This document shows, piece after piece, positions 10,027 to 20,563 of a stretch of DNA of 64,000 nt. The DNA is taken from assembly GCA_964469925.1 (NCBI GenBank), contig CAYXZL010000001.1:62001-126000 (forward strand). The letters run 5' to 3'. The notes under the pieces were generated by a model, which was not told the DNA's origin, searched no databases, and saw only the letters and a list, made by a program, of their open reading frames with translations. The DNA comes from CAYXZL01 sp964469925. Its GTDB lineage: Bacteria; Patescibacteriota; Gracilibacteria; Absconditabacterales; Absconditicoccaceae. Made by a program: the position numbers and the translations under genes. The first letter of the stretch is position 1; every line of letters begins with the position of its first letter.

Positions 10027-11313
10027 CTATGGTGTAATCCTGTTTGCATATCTTGGAAAAGGAATAGCTTCTCTAATATGATGTAAACCACATAGTCGTC
10101 TGACGAGTCTTTCGAGGCCAAACCCAAAACCACTTGTCTGCACTCCCCCATATTTTCTAATGTCCAAATATCGTTCGTAGTCTGAAATCTTATACCCTCT
10201 TTCTATGATTTTTGCTTTGAGTTTTTCATAGTCTCCTTCCCTTTCAGACCCTCCAATTACTTCACCAAAACCCTCTGGAGCGAGTAAGTCGCTACATTTG
10301 GCTGTCCCTGGGTGCTCCGGATCCTCAGGCATATAAAAAGCTTTGATAGCAAGAGGAAAGTTGCTAACAAACAGTGGCTGGTCATACTTGTTCATAAGGA
10401 GTTCTTCATCATCACCACCCAAGTCCTCTCACGCTTTAATATCGCTACCAAGTGATTGAAGTTCTGCGATAACTTCTGCGTGTGTCTTACGAGGAAAAGG
10501 AAGGGTGATTTTCTCAAGTTTACTAACATCTCTTTCTAAAATATCTAATTCTATTCTCCTGAGCGTAAGTACTTGCTGAATAATATAGTAAATAAGCTGT
10601 TCTTGAATAGCCATATTATCATGGAAATCTGCAAAGGCAATTTCTGCATCCATCATCCAGAGCTCATTCAGATGGCGCCTTGTCTTGCTTTTCTCTGCCC
10701 TAAAAACCGGACCAAAGTCATATACTCTTCCATGTCAGGCAATAGCAGCTTCTATGTACATTTGCCCCGTTTGATTTAAGTACATTTTTTCTCCATTAGT
10801 ATGTTCCACCTGATAAAGTTCCGTACTGTCCTCTGCACAGGTAGGTGTAAAGATAGGAGAATCAATCTTGGTGAAATCATTGTTTCTCATCCAGTCATAG
10901 GTCGCATGGATGATTGTGTCCCTTACTCTCTGGATAGCCCATTGAGATTTTGATCTCAAGTAAAGGTGCCTATTGTCAAAGAGATACTCCACTCCATGTT
11001 CTTTTTGTCACAAGGGGTAATCCTGAGTTTTTGATATGATATCAACAGTTGTTGTTTGTATCTCAAACTCCTCCTTTTTTGGGTGCTTGGCAACAGTTCA
11101 GCTAAGGCTAATAGCAGACTCAATACCACACGAGTTAAGCTTGTCAAACATGTCATTTCCCACGGTGTTCTGCTCAACGATACACTGTATATACCCTGAT
11201 CAATCTCTGAGTTCGACAAAAGAGATCTTTCAGGATGACCTAATATGGCTGATCCACCCCTTAAGGGTTATTTGATTGCCAACAAGCCCTGCTTGTATGT
11301 GAGAAATAAGCAT
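10027..11313 (-). CDS. asnS: asparaginyl-tRNA synthetase
   Basis: This 428-residue class IIb enzyme charges tRNA-Asn with asparagine in the cytoplasm. An N-terminal OB-fold anticodon domain (about 1-105, with KGWISHIRSSGKI) precedes the catalytic core. Motif 2 is FRAEKSKTRRHLNE near residues 200-215, and motif 3 is GFGFGLERLV near 393-404. The ending IREAIPFPR is typical. CGA occurs twice where AsnRS has invariant Trp: before YLDIRKYGG (10171-10173) and after GLERLV-R (10096-10098). TGA supplies several Gly. The start ATG at 11313 gives the complete OB domain. Confidence 0.95.
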
Positions 11314-11431
11314 TGCTAAAAAAAGAATCTAAAACAGATCCACTCTATGACAAAAAACTAAAAATTCAATTTCAATGTACTTTTATGAAGAAAATTGCAA
11401 TGTTCAAAAGGTGAGAATACGAAAATGTCCA

Positions 11432-12163
11432 TTATCAAAAATAAATCTCTTTGATCAAGTCACTGTTTTTTATCGACTGATGGTCCCCGCTCAACACAAC
11501 GCGCCCATCGTCCATAACAAAAAAGGTATCAACGAACTCCGCCAAAAAACGAAAATCATGTTCAACAATAATAACCGTCTTACCGGTCTGTAGTATTTTA
11601 TTCAGAAGCTTAACAACGGTTCCCTTGAGCTTGGGTGCTACTCCAGCGGTTGGTTCATCAAGCAAAAATAATTGCGTGTTTTGAAGGTAGAGTCTACCAA
11701 GTTCTAAAAGTCTCATTTGTCCACCAGAAAGGTCTCCTGCTTTTTGGTGTCTTTTCTCGTACAAGGTTAGCTCATGCAGAATAGAATCAATCTCGTCTTT
11801 CATGGGTTTAGGAAGTTTGGAAGTGGGTTTTAGTTGCTGTATCCAACTGAGTCTAGTAACAAAAGCCAAAGCAAGATTTTCATAAAGAGTAAGTGATTTT
11901 ATGATGCCAAAAGACTGAAAAACCCTACCAATACCGCGATGAGCCCTTTGTTCTACCGAGAGCTTGGTTATGTCCTCTCACAAAAAGGAAAGGGTTCCAT
12001 GGTTAGGTAAACGAAATCCATTGATAATATTAAGTAATGATGTTTTGCCACACCCATTGGGTCACACAATACCTATCGCCTTCCCAGTTTCTACGCTAAG
12101 ACTAATATCCTTAAGGATTGGTACTTGTCCGACAGACCAAGAAATATTTTTTAATAATAGCAT
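11432..12163 (-). CDS. ABC transporter ATP-binding protein, LivG-like
   Basis: The 243-residue ATPase of a branched-chain amino-acid-type importer has Walker A GPNGCGKTS near residues 31-39 (first Gly is TGA), signature LSGGQMRLLE, Walker B LFLLDEPTAGVAP and H-loop VIIVEHDF. EPTAGVAP plus the VEHDF form suggests LivG rather than LivF. The final sense codon is TGA immediately followed by TAA, so the standard code would end the protein one residue early. It is last in the four-gene unit livK-livH-livM-livG. Such importers usually have two ATPases, but only this one is present, so it may act as a homodimer. Confidence 0.92.
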
Positions 12164-12187
12164 AACAATGCGCCTAAGATCATAAAA

Positions 12188-13060
12188 TTAGTGTCCTCTG
12201 GCAAAGTGAATACGGGTAAACACAAAGAGCACAGCAATCACCACGAAGACATCCATCATCATTTCCCTTGTATATCATAGTAGACTGGGGTCAATTAGTT
12301 TGAAAAACCTCAAAAACTCATATACAAAGATAACGCCAAACGACACGAGGATACTACCCCAAACACCTGATTTATAAGACAAAAACACGATAATGAGTAA
12401 AAGCATAATCAAGTATATACTAAAGCTGTTGGGGTCAATGTAAGAAAAATAAAAAGCAAAAAGACTTCACCCGAGTGCTGCCAGGAGCGTTGTGATACAA
12501 AGCATAGCAAAAACATAGGGCCTACTGTATATTCCGAGAGATTGGATAATAAGGTGACGCTCTCCCCATCATTGCAGCACCCTAAAAAAGTAACTCTGCA
12601 GAAACCAACGCAAAAATAGAATAATACACAAAGCGATTATGCTGGTAAAAAGCAAAAATGACTGCAGTGAGTGAAGAGACACGGAAACAAAAACTTGTCT
12701 TGGTAAACCAGATAGACCAAGGGCTCAGCCGGTAAGCCACTCCAAGTTCCAAGACAACTGAAAACAAATCATGTAAATAGCAAAACTGCCTATGGCAAAA
12801 TATATTTCAGATAGTTTGGAAGCTAGGCGTACAATGAGGACACTAAAAAGAAGTGATACGAGCATAGCAAAAAGCGTTGCCATCAACCGTCATCGCCCCC
12901 AGTGAAGTTGTGCCAAAGCAGAACTGTAAGCAGAAACGATAACAATCCCTACATACGAAAAATCCAGTGTAGCTTTGAGTTTAATAAAAAACTTAAATCA
13001 CAATGCTAAAAGCCCCATGATGAGAGAAAAAATGCCAATATGTAACAAAAAAGCTTCCAT
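12188..13060 (-). CDS. ABC transporter permease, LivM-like
   Basis: The 290-residue, very hydrophobic protein has about eight to nine membrane spans. The diagnostic LivM motif WLTGGALGLSGLPR lies in the first third (near residues 109-122), with two Gly read from TGA. Permeases of this type pair with a LivH subunit to form the channel. CGA and CGG in an HWG-x-G-x-LMATLFAM segment would be Arg in the table 25 reading, but Trp fits a membrane edge better. It starts 2 bp after the LivH stop and ends 25 bp before the ATPase. Confidence 0.88.
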
Positions 13061-13061
13061 A

Positions 13062-13883
13062 CTACAATACCCTTTTTCAGATACTAAAAAGTCACTCAGG
13101 CTTAAAAACCAAAACCAAAAGGATGATTAGTAGCACGAGTGATTCTTTATAGGAAAGTGGCAGTCACCATATAGCAAACAAAAAGTATTCGAGTAAAACA
13201 TACAAAAAAGCTCATATTATCATGTATTCCTTTTTGTTGACACCCACCAGTATCATAATGCCTATCCCCTTGATAAGGTAAAAAAGATTGTCTGATGATC
13301 TAATCGAGCTTTGATTGAGAATAACAAATGACACACCAGCAAGTAAAAACAAAACAAAAGTATAGTAAGATTGCAGAAGCATCATGCTATGTATTCATAT
13401 GCTGCGGATAACAGACGATTGTTCAAACAATCACGTAAATACTGCACCAATAGTGCTACGAGCAAATAAGTAGTAAAAAAACACAATGAGAATAAGTACT
13501 ATCAAGCCCATCAACCACCCTGGAAAACTAACGATACTGAGGCTAATGCTACTTGGACCATACAGATAGTTAATAAGGTTTTCTAAGAATCATCCTAGTG
13601 CAAGGGTAATAATAAGTCAGGCATGATCTCTTTGTGTGTCATGGGGAAATAAACGCCATAGTACCCAAGTGCTTACGTAGTAAAGTGCAATAAAAGCAAA
13701 GAATAAAATAAGGGTATGTCGTCCAACCCCATGGCTAAAGACATCGGTGATGATATAGGACAGAGCGATTAATCATGACCCGACACTAAAGTTGAGGAAT
13801 TTACTATAGGCAAAAAATCATGATAATGCGATCGCCAAAATACCATAAATCAGCGTATTGAGAAAAATGTATCACCAGTCCAT
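13062..13883 (-). CDS. ABC transporter permease, LivH-like
   Basis: The 273-residue membrane protein has about eight spans. Its N-terminus (MDWGYIFLNTLIYGILAIAL) and an early KFLNFSVGS segment match the LivH start (family: LNFAHG). The ending LLIILLVLVFKPEGLF is the usual Liv permease C-terminus (FRPEGLFG). About eleven TGA codons are read as Gly. The stop TAG is 1 base from the ATG of LivM, which suggests translational coupling. With LivM it would form the channel for the substrate bound by the lipoprotein at 13917. Confidence 0.88.
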
Positions 13884-13916
13884 AGCTCTTGTGTGAGTTA
13901 AAGAGGCACTCTGAGA

Positions 13917-15086
13917 CTATTGCGGTATTGCAACGACAGAGCCATTAGTAATTCTTCCAACGGAGAAAGACAATCCTTGTGCATCTCACTGTTCATTGAA
14001 GTACAATGGACCAAAAAAGGTGGCTCTAGGTTTCTTTTGGGTAATGCTAGCAAGATACGACTGGATACCAGCGCTGTCGTAGCCGGCGATAGTGATTGCA
14101 TCAATAATAAGTTGCATACTTTCTGCTGATAAAGCGACAAATATATCAGCAGATAGTACGTTGTAATTATCCAAAAAAGGTTGGGCAAAGTCACGAGCGG
14201 AATCGCCAAGCTCATCAAGTCATGCAAACTTAACAATAGTGACGCCATTCATAAGCTCTCATAAAGCTGTTATTGCCTGTTCTGTAGAAACACTCTCTGT
14301 TCAAAGAATCTTTGGCCTGACACTATTCCAGAGTCATTCGTCATTAAGTGCCTTGATGAACGGTATGGCCGTATCGGGTGTCTGAGGGACATAGACTAGT
14401 GCATCAAGTGTGGAGGCATACTCTCCAACTTTCTTAGCCAAAAGAGAGAAATCTTTTTCGTCAGATTGGTATTTTTGGTCCAGGATAATGCTACCTGCAA
14501 ATCACTTTCTAATAACTGCTGCATAAGCACTGGCGTAGTCAGTGTTCTCATAAACAATACCAATCTTTTGCGCCTTGTTTTTGGTCAGATATGCTAGCAT
14601 AGTTTTGCCTGCGTCCAAATCATTCCAATACCTAAAGATATGATCTCATAGTTGTGAGATGTCAGGAGAGCTAGATAGGGCTGAAACCATAACTACTCAC
14701 TGTTCTTGTGCTATCTTTCAGGCAGCAAGTGTCTCAGAAGAGCAAGCGCCACCAGCGATAACAGCAACTTTATCTATATTGATAAGTTTTTGCACCGCTG
14801 CAGTAGCATCTTTTCCATTGCACCTACCATCCTCAACCACAAGTTTAATTTGTTTTCCATCAATACCGCCTGATACATTTGCTTTATCCACGACATACTG
14901 GTATCAGTGTAATGCATCTTGTCCGTAACTAGCTCATGGTCATGAAAGAGGTGTGATGACACCAATCATAATTGGTCACGAGTTTTTTTGGTTTATTCAG
15001 TTGTTTCCATCGGACAAGCTTCTTGGCGTACTACAACCAGCCAACAGCACAACACCCACACAGAAGATTCACACTAAATTTCTCAT
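13917..15086 (-). CDS. ABC transporter substrate-binding lipoprotein, LivK-like
   Basis: The 389-residue protein starts with a lipoprotein signal (MRNLVGIFCVGVVLLAGC), so it is tethered outside the membrane at Cys 18. It then has a Peripla_BP_6 (Leu/Ile/Val-binding) fold: GVITPLSGPGASYGQDAL, the GGIDGKQIKLVVED pattern, VAVIAGGACSSET and KAQKIGIVYENTDYA. This family binds amino acids or small amides and delivers them to LivHM. Many conserved Gly are TGA (SGPGASYG needs two). It is the first gene of the importer unit. An uptake system for amino acids fits a reduced, host-dependent cell. Confidence 0.92.
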
Positions 15087-15151
15087 CTTTATTGACAATA
15101 GAGAAGTAAATGTTAGTGTAAATGTCATTGATTTGGTCCACAAAAACAACA

Positions 15152-15286
15152 CTAAAGAAAGCAGTAGCACAGAACACAAGCACTTCCAACCACAACGAAA
15201 AAATAAGTTAGTAGTCATAAAAACGAGACATAACCAAGTACCTGTTGTAAGAATTCTACAACAGAAAGTTGTGTGTCTTTATCCAT
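15152..15286 (-). CDS. possible 44-residue membrane peptide
   Basis: An open frame from ATG 15286 to TAG 15152 encodes a short peptide with a charged start (MDKDTQLSVVEF) and one hydrophobic, cysteine-containing segment. One TGA is read as Gly. It lies just upstream of livK and divergent from the CPBP gene. An inverted repeat with 8-bp arms (CTGTTGTA/TACAACAG, about 15241-15263) lies within it and could be an operator instead. The peptide may be a leader, a real small protein or chance; there is no family match I know of. Confidence 0.35.
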
Positions 15287-15294
15287 CACAATAA

Positions 15295-16032
15295 ATGAAA
15301 AAGTCTGTTTATGCGGTCGTGGTATATTGTCTTATATATGCTACCCTTATTGTCATGTTGTCTATGGGTTGAGCCAATGGCTTAGCGAACATGCTCGATA
15401 CGATAGCTAATCAAATAAGTCCAAGTCTGCTGTTAGCACGAGGCATTATGCTCCAAAATGCCATATTGCTGTTTCTGCTCTTAGCGACATTTTCTTCTAT
15501 AGTATATAAAACACACAGCTTGCAGCAAAATCGGGAATACATCCATAGTAAATGGAAATGGAAGGGTTGGTCGTTCCTATGGCATTACAGTATAGGATGA
15601 TTGGCTATATATCTGCTTATCAACGCCCTGTTGTCGTTGTTTGTCACAAAGTTTGCAATACAGATACCAGGTTTGTACGGACAGCAGTCAGCGATAAGTT
15701 TGATACAAGGAATCGCTATGCACTCACGGCGAGATTTTGGGATCGTTTGACTGACGGTAGTAGCACTAGGTCCAATAGTAGAAGAGGTGATTTATAGATG
15801 ATATATTACGCAGGTACTAGTTGACCAATATCGCCGAGCGTGATCTATCGTGTCTGCGATTATCTTTGCATGCTCCCATGGAGAACGGACAGTCGTCATA
15901 AACCTATTTATACTCTCTCTATTTCTCAATTATATTTACACAAAGACCTGATCTTTGTATTATAGTTTGGCTTTCCATATGCTCATAAACTGATTAGCTT
16001 TTGTAGCACTGAGTAGCATGAGTATGTGATAG
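15295..16032 (+). CDS. CPBP-family intramembrane metalloprotease
   Basis: The 245-residue protein has about seven membrane spans and the CAAX/CPBP (Abi) motifs: GPIVEEVIYRGYI (EExxxR, near residues 161-173), IFACSH with a conserved His, and AFHMLINGLA with the last conserved His/Asn. These residues form a metal site inside the membrane. Members process CAAX prenylated proteins or bacteriocin-related peptides, and most bacterial substrates are unknown. CGA in QYR-x-AGSIVSAIIF lies where relatives often carry Trp. The final TGA is followed by TAG, so Gly is the last residue. It is divergent from the livK unit. Confidence 0.88.
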
Positions 16033-16056
16033 GTAGTTTAGCAGTAATGAACTATC

Positions 16057-16524
16057 ATGAAACGAAAAACACCACCTCGTATAAAAATATATGAAGCACT
16101 TGGTTGTGTCGCCGACCAAAGAATCGCTGTTGAAAAAAATAGGGCAACAGTACGATCTTCATCGGGCAATAAATATTACACCGTTACGTTTGATCCAGAA
16201 AAAATGGCAATAATGTCTAACGACAATTGATCGTACCGACAAGGGTATCTGGGCTATCCCTCCATTGCCTATCTCATGCTAAGTGGCTATCTAGACTATG
16301 AGAGTGTCTATGGAAACGCATTGAGGTGAATAGCACGAAAAGACATAAACACACACCACAAAAACGATTATTCTGCCACGATGAAGGGTGTTGACATAGT
16401 ATTAGAAGAAAAATGAGTCAACATGAGGGACTTCAAAGATTATCAAGAGAGGATCGAAATGTCTATTGAAACACTAAAGTTGTCACTACTGTGAAAGAAA
16501 ACAAAACCACCCACTGCGTACTAA
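16057..16524 (+). CDS. hypothetical protein
   Basis: The 155-residue soluble protein has a basic N-terminus (MKRKTPPRIKIYEALG), a beta-rich middle (SSGNKYYTVTFDPEKM), a GYLGYPSIAYLML segment and a helical, charged C-terminus. Five CGA codons occur; at two of them (NGSY-x-QGY and GIA-x-KDIN) an aromatic would fit the local hydrophobic pattern better than Arg. It starts 24 bp after the CPBP gene on the same strand and is probably co-transcribed. I do not recognise a named family. Confidence 0.65.
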
Positions 16525-16535
16525 AGAGCTATTTG

Positions 16536-17033
16536 TTAAAAAGCATAATCAGATAAGAGTTCACCCCTGTATCGCAATGCGCGCACTCAATGACTATCAT
16601 AGAAAACACCATTAATGAGGGCAGACACTAGTATGTCTTTAGGAACAGTCTCACTGAGGGAAAATAAGAGGTCTCTACCCGCATGCTTATTGTTCGAAGA
16701 AAGTGCTTGTTTTCATCACACAAAGATAATAGGACAAGGAATGGGTCTCAAGTACATTGTGAGGTAGTCCATGCTGTCTGCCATGGTCTGATATCCTTGA
16801 ATGACGACAGCACGTTCTGCTGGTTTTGTGATCGAATACGTGAGATGCTGTAGGTCATTTTCATCAATATCTCTAGCATCTTTGAGACAGATATGGGAGT
16901 ATTGTATCTCTTCTCTAACTCCTTGTAACTCAACAAAATGAGGGATGCAAGAGTGTCTGCGTGGTACCCACTGTCATTGCTTGTCGTCATAGTGCATATC
17001 AAGCGGTCCTCCCATAAGAAAACAACGAATCAT
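16536..17033 (-). CDS. L-asparaginase-like protein, short form
   Basis: The 165-residue protein shows the central part of the type I/II asparaginase N-terminal domain: AVVIQGYQTMADSMDYL corresponds to the family VxxHGTDTMxxTA helix, and PCPIIFVGGKQ corresponds to the KPVVxTGxxxP strand. A SALINGVFYD segment follows. The usual first catalytic Thr (GGTI) is not evident, and the second motif has GYQT in place of HGTDT. It is half the usual length, so it may be non-catalytic. It starts 2 bp after the DUF389 gene. Confidence 0.5.
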
Positions 17034-17035
17034 AA

Positions 17036-18049
17036 CTAGTGAGTCAAAAAATAGGTAATCACTACTAGTATCGCCAACAGAAGTGTCCAAATACTTAAGG
17101 CTTTTTGAGTCTGTTTGCGTGCAATGCTAGCCTCTCGCCATCTTTTGGGCTTAACACCAGCTAAGAGGAAAACAAGAATTCACGCAAGATTGAGACAAAT
17201 AATATTGGCAGCAAAAAGTAAAAAGGCATTACCAGACGCAATTCAGAAGCCACCCCCCAGAAGAAGTCATGACAGGACAAGGGGTGGCAACAAGGCAACA
17301 GCAACCATCACACCAACCAAAGCAGATACAGCACCATTCATTATCGATAATATAGCTGCCACTCCCGACACAAAAGCAACAATGATCAAATAATAAGAGA
17401 TACCTGGGAGTGCACTAAGGTTTCATGTCTGTGTGTCTAATAGTCCCCACACAAAGGCTATGGAAAACACAAGCAACGATCAAACCAAAAGACTACGAGA
17501 TCATTTTTTTATCAAGGCTTTGTCCCCGAGCGTAGTCCCTAGTGCCAAGCCAACATTTGGTCATAAAAAAGGAGCTAAGACCATAGATCAGATCACAATA
17601 GAGACATTATTTTCCAAAAGTCCTATAACAGCGACAATAGCAGATAAAACAAAAAGAATAAGCATAGTGGTGTTTAGTCAGGTCGTTGAAGACACAGAAT
17701 TATATAGTTCCTGTAGGGGTATAGTGATAAGAGAATGTGCCAAAGGCCCACTATTGTCAGCAGAAGAAGAGTCGTTGGGGTTCTGTGGTAGTTCTTCATC
17801 AGTCAAGGCTGGGATGGTTGCCTCCACAGCACTAATAATAATCCTAAATCCTGCAATTTTACTATAGTCACGATCAAAATACTCCAAGAGTTTTGTGCTG
17901 TGTTCTGCATCAGTAAAAAACCTTATGCTTTTTTGTTGTGTTCCCATACTTTGCTCTCGGATTTCATAGATTCCATAGTCCTCAATAGTTTGCCTTATAT
18001 CATCAACGAGTTGTTTGGGTGTAATGATTTCAAGAGATCTGAGCTGCAT
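17036..18049 (-). CDS. DUF389 membrane protein
   Basis: The 337-residue protein has a soluble N-terminal half (about 1-125) with an alpha/beta fold, then about six membrane spans. Features typical of the DUF389 (uncharacterised hydrophobic domain) family are ENNVSIVIGSMVLAPFLGP, ALGTTLGD, and GVMVAVALLPPLV. The closing GVKPKRW-x-EAS segment has CGA (17135-17137) where relatives show an aromatic after the Trp. About nine TGA codons read as Gly fall on small residues in helices. Function in the family is unknown. It is followed by the asparaginase-like gene with a 2-bp gap. Confidence 0.85.
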
Positions 18050-18130
18050 ATGCGAAGATATTCTAAAATATAGCTAATTTGAGTATAGCAAAAAAAAACA
18101 AACAGACAAATCAGAAAGCGTTTTTTGTAA

Positions 18131-18153
18131 TTAAAAAAGCCTGCCGAGGCAGG
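18131..18153 (-). terminator. rho-independent terminator after tRNA-Cys
   Basis: A GC-rich hairpin (CCTGCC/GGCAGG, 18140-18153) is followed on the minus strand by a run of six U and then AAUU. It lies about 60 bp downstream of tRNA-Cys and before the DUF389 start. Confidence 0.85.
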
Positions 18154-18214
18154 TTCATGATTGTTTGACGGGAAAGGTGTAAGATCTCATGGTTCATATC
18201 GCTAGAGCGTGGTA

Positions 18215-18288
18215 AGGCACCGGCGGGATTCGAACCCGCGAACCAAGGTTTTGCAGACCCGTCTATTGGACCACTCTAGCACGGTGCC
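18215..18288 (-). tRNA. tRNA-Cys(GCA)
   Basis: The acceptor is GGCACCG/CGGTGCC, the T-arm GGTTCGAATCC is complete, and the anticodon loop CTGCAAA gives anticodon GCA. The discriminator is U, as expected for Cys. CCA is not encoded directly after it. The anticodon stem has a G-U pair and one weak outer pair. Confidence 0.93.
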
Positions 18289-18372
18289 GCAACGATCAAT
18301 GTAGTATTTTGGTACTGTATTGCAATATAGAATAAAGTGAACAAGAAAACGACAAGAGTTTCCTTTGTGGGA

Positions 18373-18918
18373 CTAAATAAGTTTATCAACAAAAAGTATT
18401 CCATCAAGATGGTCTATCTCATGTTGTACAATAGCGGCATTGAATCATTTACATTTCTCTTCATGTTGGGTTCCTTCAACATCAAAGTAACGAACGACAA
18501 CAGAGTCATGTCTTAACACCTTCCCGAATTGTGTAGGCAACGAGAGACATCCTTCCTCTGAAGAAACCATTTTTTCTGATTGCTTAATGATAACAGGATT
18601 AATCATGATAGTCTGACCAAGACACTTACTTCATCTCACATTGTTCTTCCACTCAGTTGTAACAATGATCCTGACAGTCTCGCCTATCTGGGGTGCTGAC
18701 AATCAAACACCTTCGTATTCTCGCATCAATTCAGCCAAAATATAGGCAAATTCTTGAACATGTTCATCGATAGTTTCAATATCACGACAAATGGTCCTTA
18801 AAATAGGGTTGGCAATACCATACTGTAGCGGATATTGTTTTGTCAATATGTTTTTACTTGAGCGTTTGGTCATGGATGGGGATATCGTTGCTTTATAAGG
18901 ATGGCACTCTATAATCAC
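18373..18918 (-). CDS. def: peptide deformylase
   Basis: The 181-residue metalloenzyme removes the N-formyl group from nascent proteins at the ribosome. All three motifs are present: GVGLSAPQ (motif 1, with one Gly from TGA), EEGCLSLP (motif 2, Cys ligand) and QHEIDHLDG (motif 3, His ligands and catalytic Glu). The N-terminus is about 20 residues longer than usual; an internal ATG at 18873 (MTKRSSKN) would give a typical start. The gene lies between tRNA-Cys and tRNA-Ser and is transcribed with tRNA-Cys. Confidence 0.94.
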
Positions 18919-19062
18919 CAGAGCCCTTCCCCTGTACTCATTTTATACTTGAAAATCAACAGCAAAGTCCTATCATCACCGCCAATCGCAATAGTGATCC
19001 TCTACCCAATGGAGAGGAGTTATATACAGAGAGATCTTTGTGCGATCGACCAATAATAACAA

Positions 19063-19151
19063 GGAAGGGTGGCAGAGTGGTCGAATGCGGCGGTCTTGAA
19101 AACCGTTGACCGTCTAACGGTCCGTGGGTTCGAATCCCACCTCTTCCGCCA
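19063..19151 (+). tRNA. tRNA-Ser(UGA)
   Basis: This is a type II tRNA with a long variable arm (GACCGTCTAACGGTC). The anticodon stem GCGGT/ACCGT-type holds loop CTTGAAA, so the anticodon is UGA, reading UCA. Discriminator G and encoded CCA are present. A UGA anticodon pairs with UCA codons and is not involved in reading UGA codons. Confidence 0.96.
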
Positions 19152-19299
19152 TCAAAGTATTTTGCGGAAAGGACGGTTTGCCTGCAAAAGTAGGATTATC
19201 ATAAGATCTCGAAGCTGCATAATTGACTTCATGTGCATGCTGGGGGTCTTTGTCGTGGAATCAATTCCCAACCTCTCCGACGTTTAGCTATATGTTAGT

Positions 19300-20487
19300 A
19301 TGTATCCAGTTAGATTTAGTCTGACAAAGTCTACTTTTTCGCTGATAGTTATTTGTATATTTTGATACGTCATTATTCGCACAGACCAATTTTATGTGCC
19401 AGAGCAATCACTCAACATTCATCGCAAATTCATTGCGACCTCCAGTGTCCGTGATGCTGCCATTCAGCTTAATAATATCGATTTGGTCCCTATCGAAGCC
19501 TCTGATGGTGTAACCAAACATATTGTGCAGAGGGGAGAAAGCCTATCACGCATTGCGACAAAATATGGAACCACAACTACCAAAATAAAAGAAATCAATA
19601 GTTTATCGTCAGACCGTTTAAAGGTTGGACAAGAGTTGTTTGTTACTGACGTTCCAGGTATCATCCACTCAGTGAAGCAAGATACCAATTTTTTGGTTTT
19701 TGCAAACAAATATAATCTCAATTTGGAGGATTTAATGACCCTAAACTATGTAACACAAGAAGAGGCAACCATCACCAAGGGTACGGAGGTGTTTTTGCCT
19801 ATAACAATAGAGAAAGCCTATGAGTTAGGGATAGAAGAAAAGCCTGCACCCCAACCACAGAGAGTGATAGTAAAAAATACAGTACCCGTAGCAAAACCAG
19901 CTACTCCTAAAGCAACAGTAGCAAAGGCACCTGTAGCAAAACCAGTGATTCAGCCTGTGGTACAGGCAAGACCCACAGTTACGGCTCAAGAACTGGCGTC
20001 TACTGTGGCAGAAATAAGCCCTACTCAGGCGGCTATCCAAGAAGCACAACCCAAAGAAATTATAGAAGATAGTGGCCCCTATGCAGGACAGGTGGTCGCA
20101 ACACGACGTGATAATTCTCCTATCGTTAACAATAGTTTCTACCCAGGTTATTGCACCTATTGGGCAGCAAGAAAAAGACCAGACATTTTCCCTTATATCA
20201 GTGAAACATCGCAAAAAAGGACGTTTGGCGGTAATGCAAGGCAGTGGCTATCTAATGCACAGGCAGCAGGGCTACCAACAGGATCAACTCCTACGCCAGG
20301 TGCAATAGCGGTGTTTCAACAATGATGACCAGGATATGTATCGTATGGTCACGTGGGTATCGTCCAGAAAATAGATCGAGACAAAAGAATATTTCTGATA
20401 GAAGATATGAATAACGCAGGGAAGTACGTAGTAACACAACGTTGGGTGGATATGGATGACCCCAATATCTCTGGCTATATCAGGTAA
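19300..20487 (+). CDS. LysM and CHAP domain peptidoglycan hydrolase
   Basis: The 395-residue exported protein starts at ATG 19300, upstream of the GTG at 19396. The earlier start adds a basic end plus hydrophobic anchor (residues about 13-27). Two LysM-like modules follow (HIVQRGESLSRIATKYGT near 69-110, and a second near 115-160), then an Ala/Pro/Lys/Val-rich linker and a C-terminal CHAP domain. The CHAP domain has YPGYCTYWAA with catalytic Cys near 285 and YGHVGIVQ with catalytic His. LysM binds glycan, and CHAP is an amidase or endopeptidase cutting stem peptides. It precedes the PBP1A gene, so it probably serves wall growth or division. Confidence 0.9.
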
Positions 20488-20563
20488 TGAATGAAACTTC
20501 TTGTTTCAAGTAGTAAGATAGCTATGCTCAACGCAAGTATCTGTTTATGTTGTTAATAGAAAA

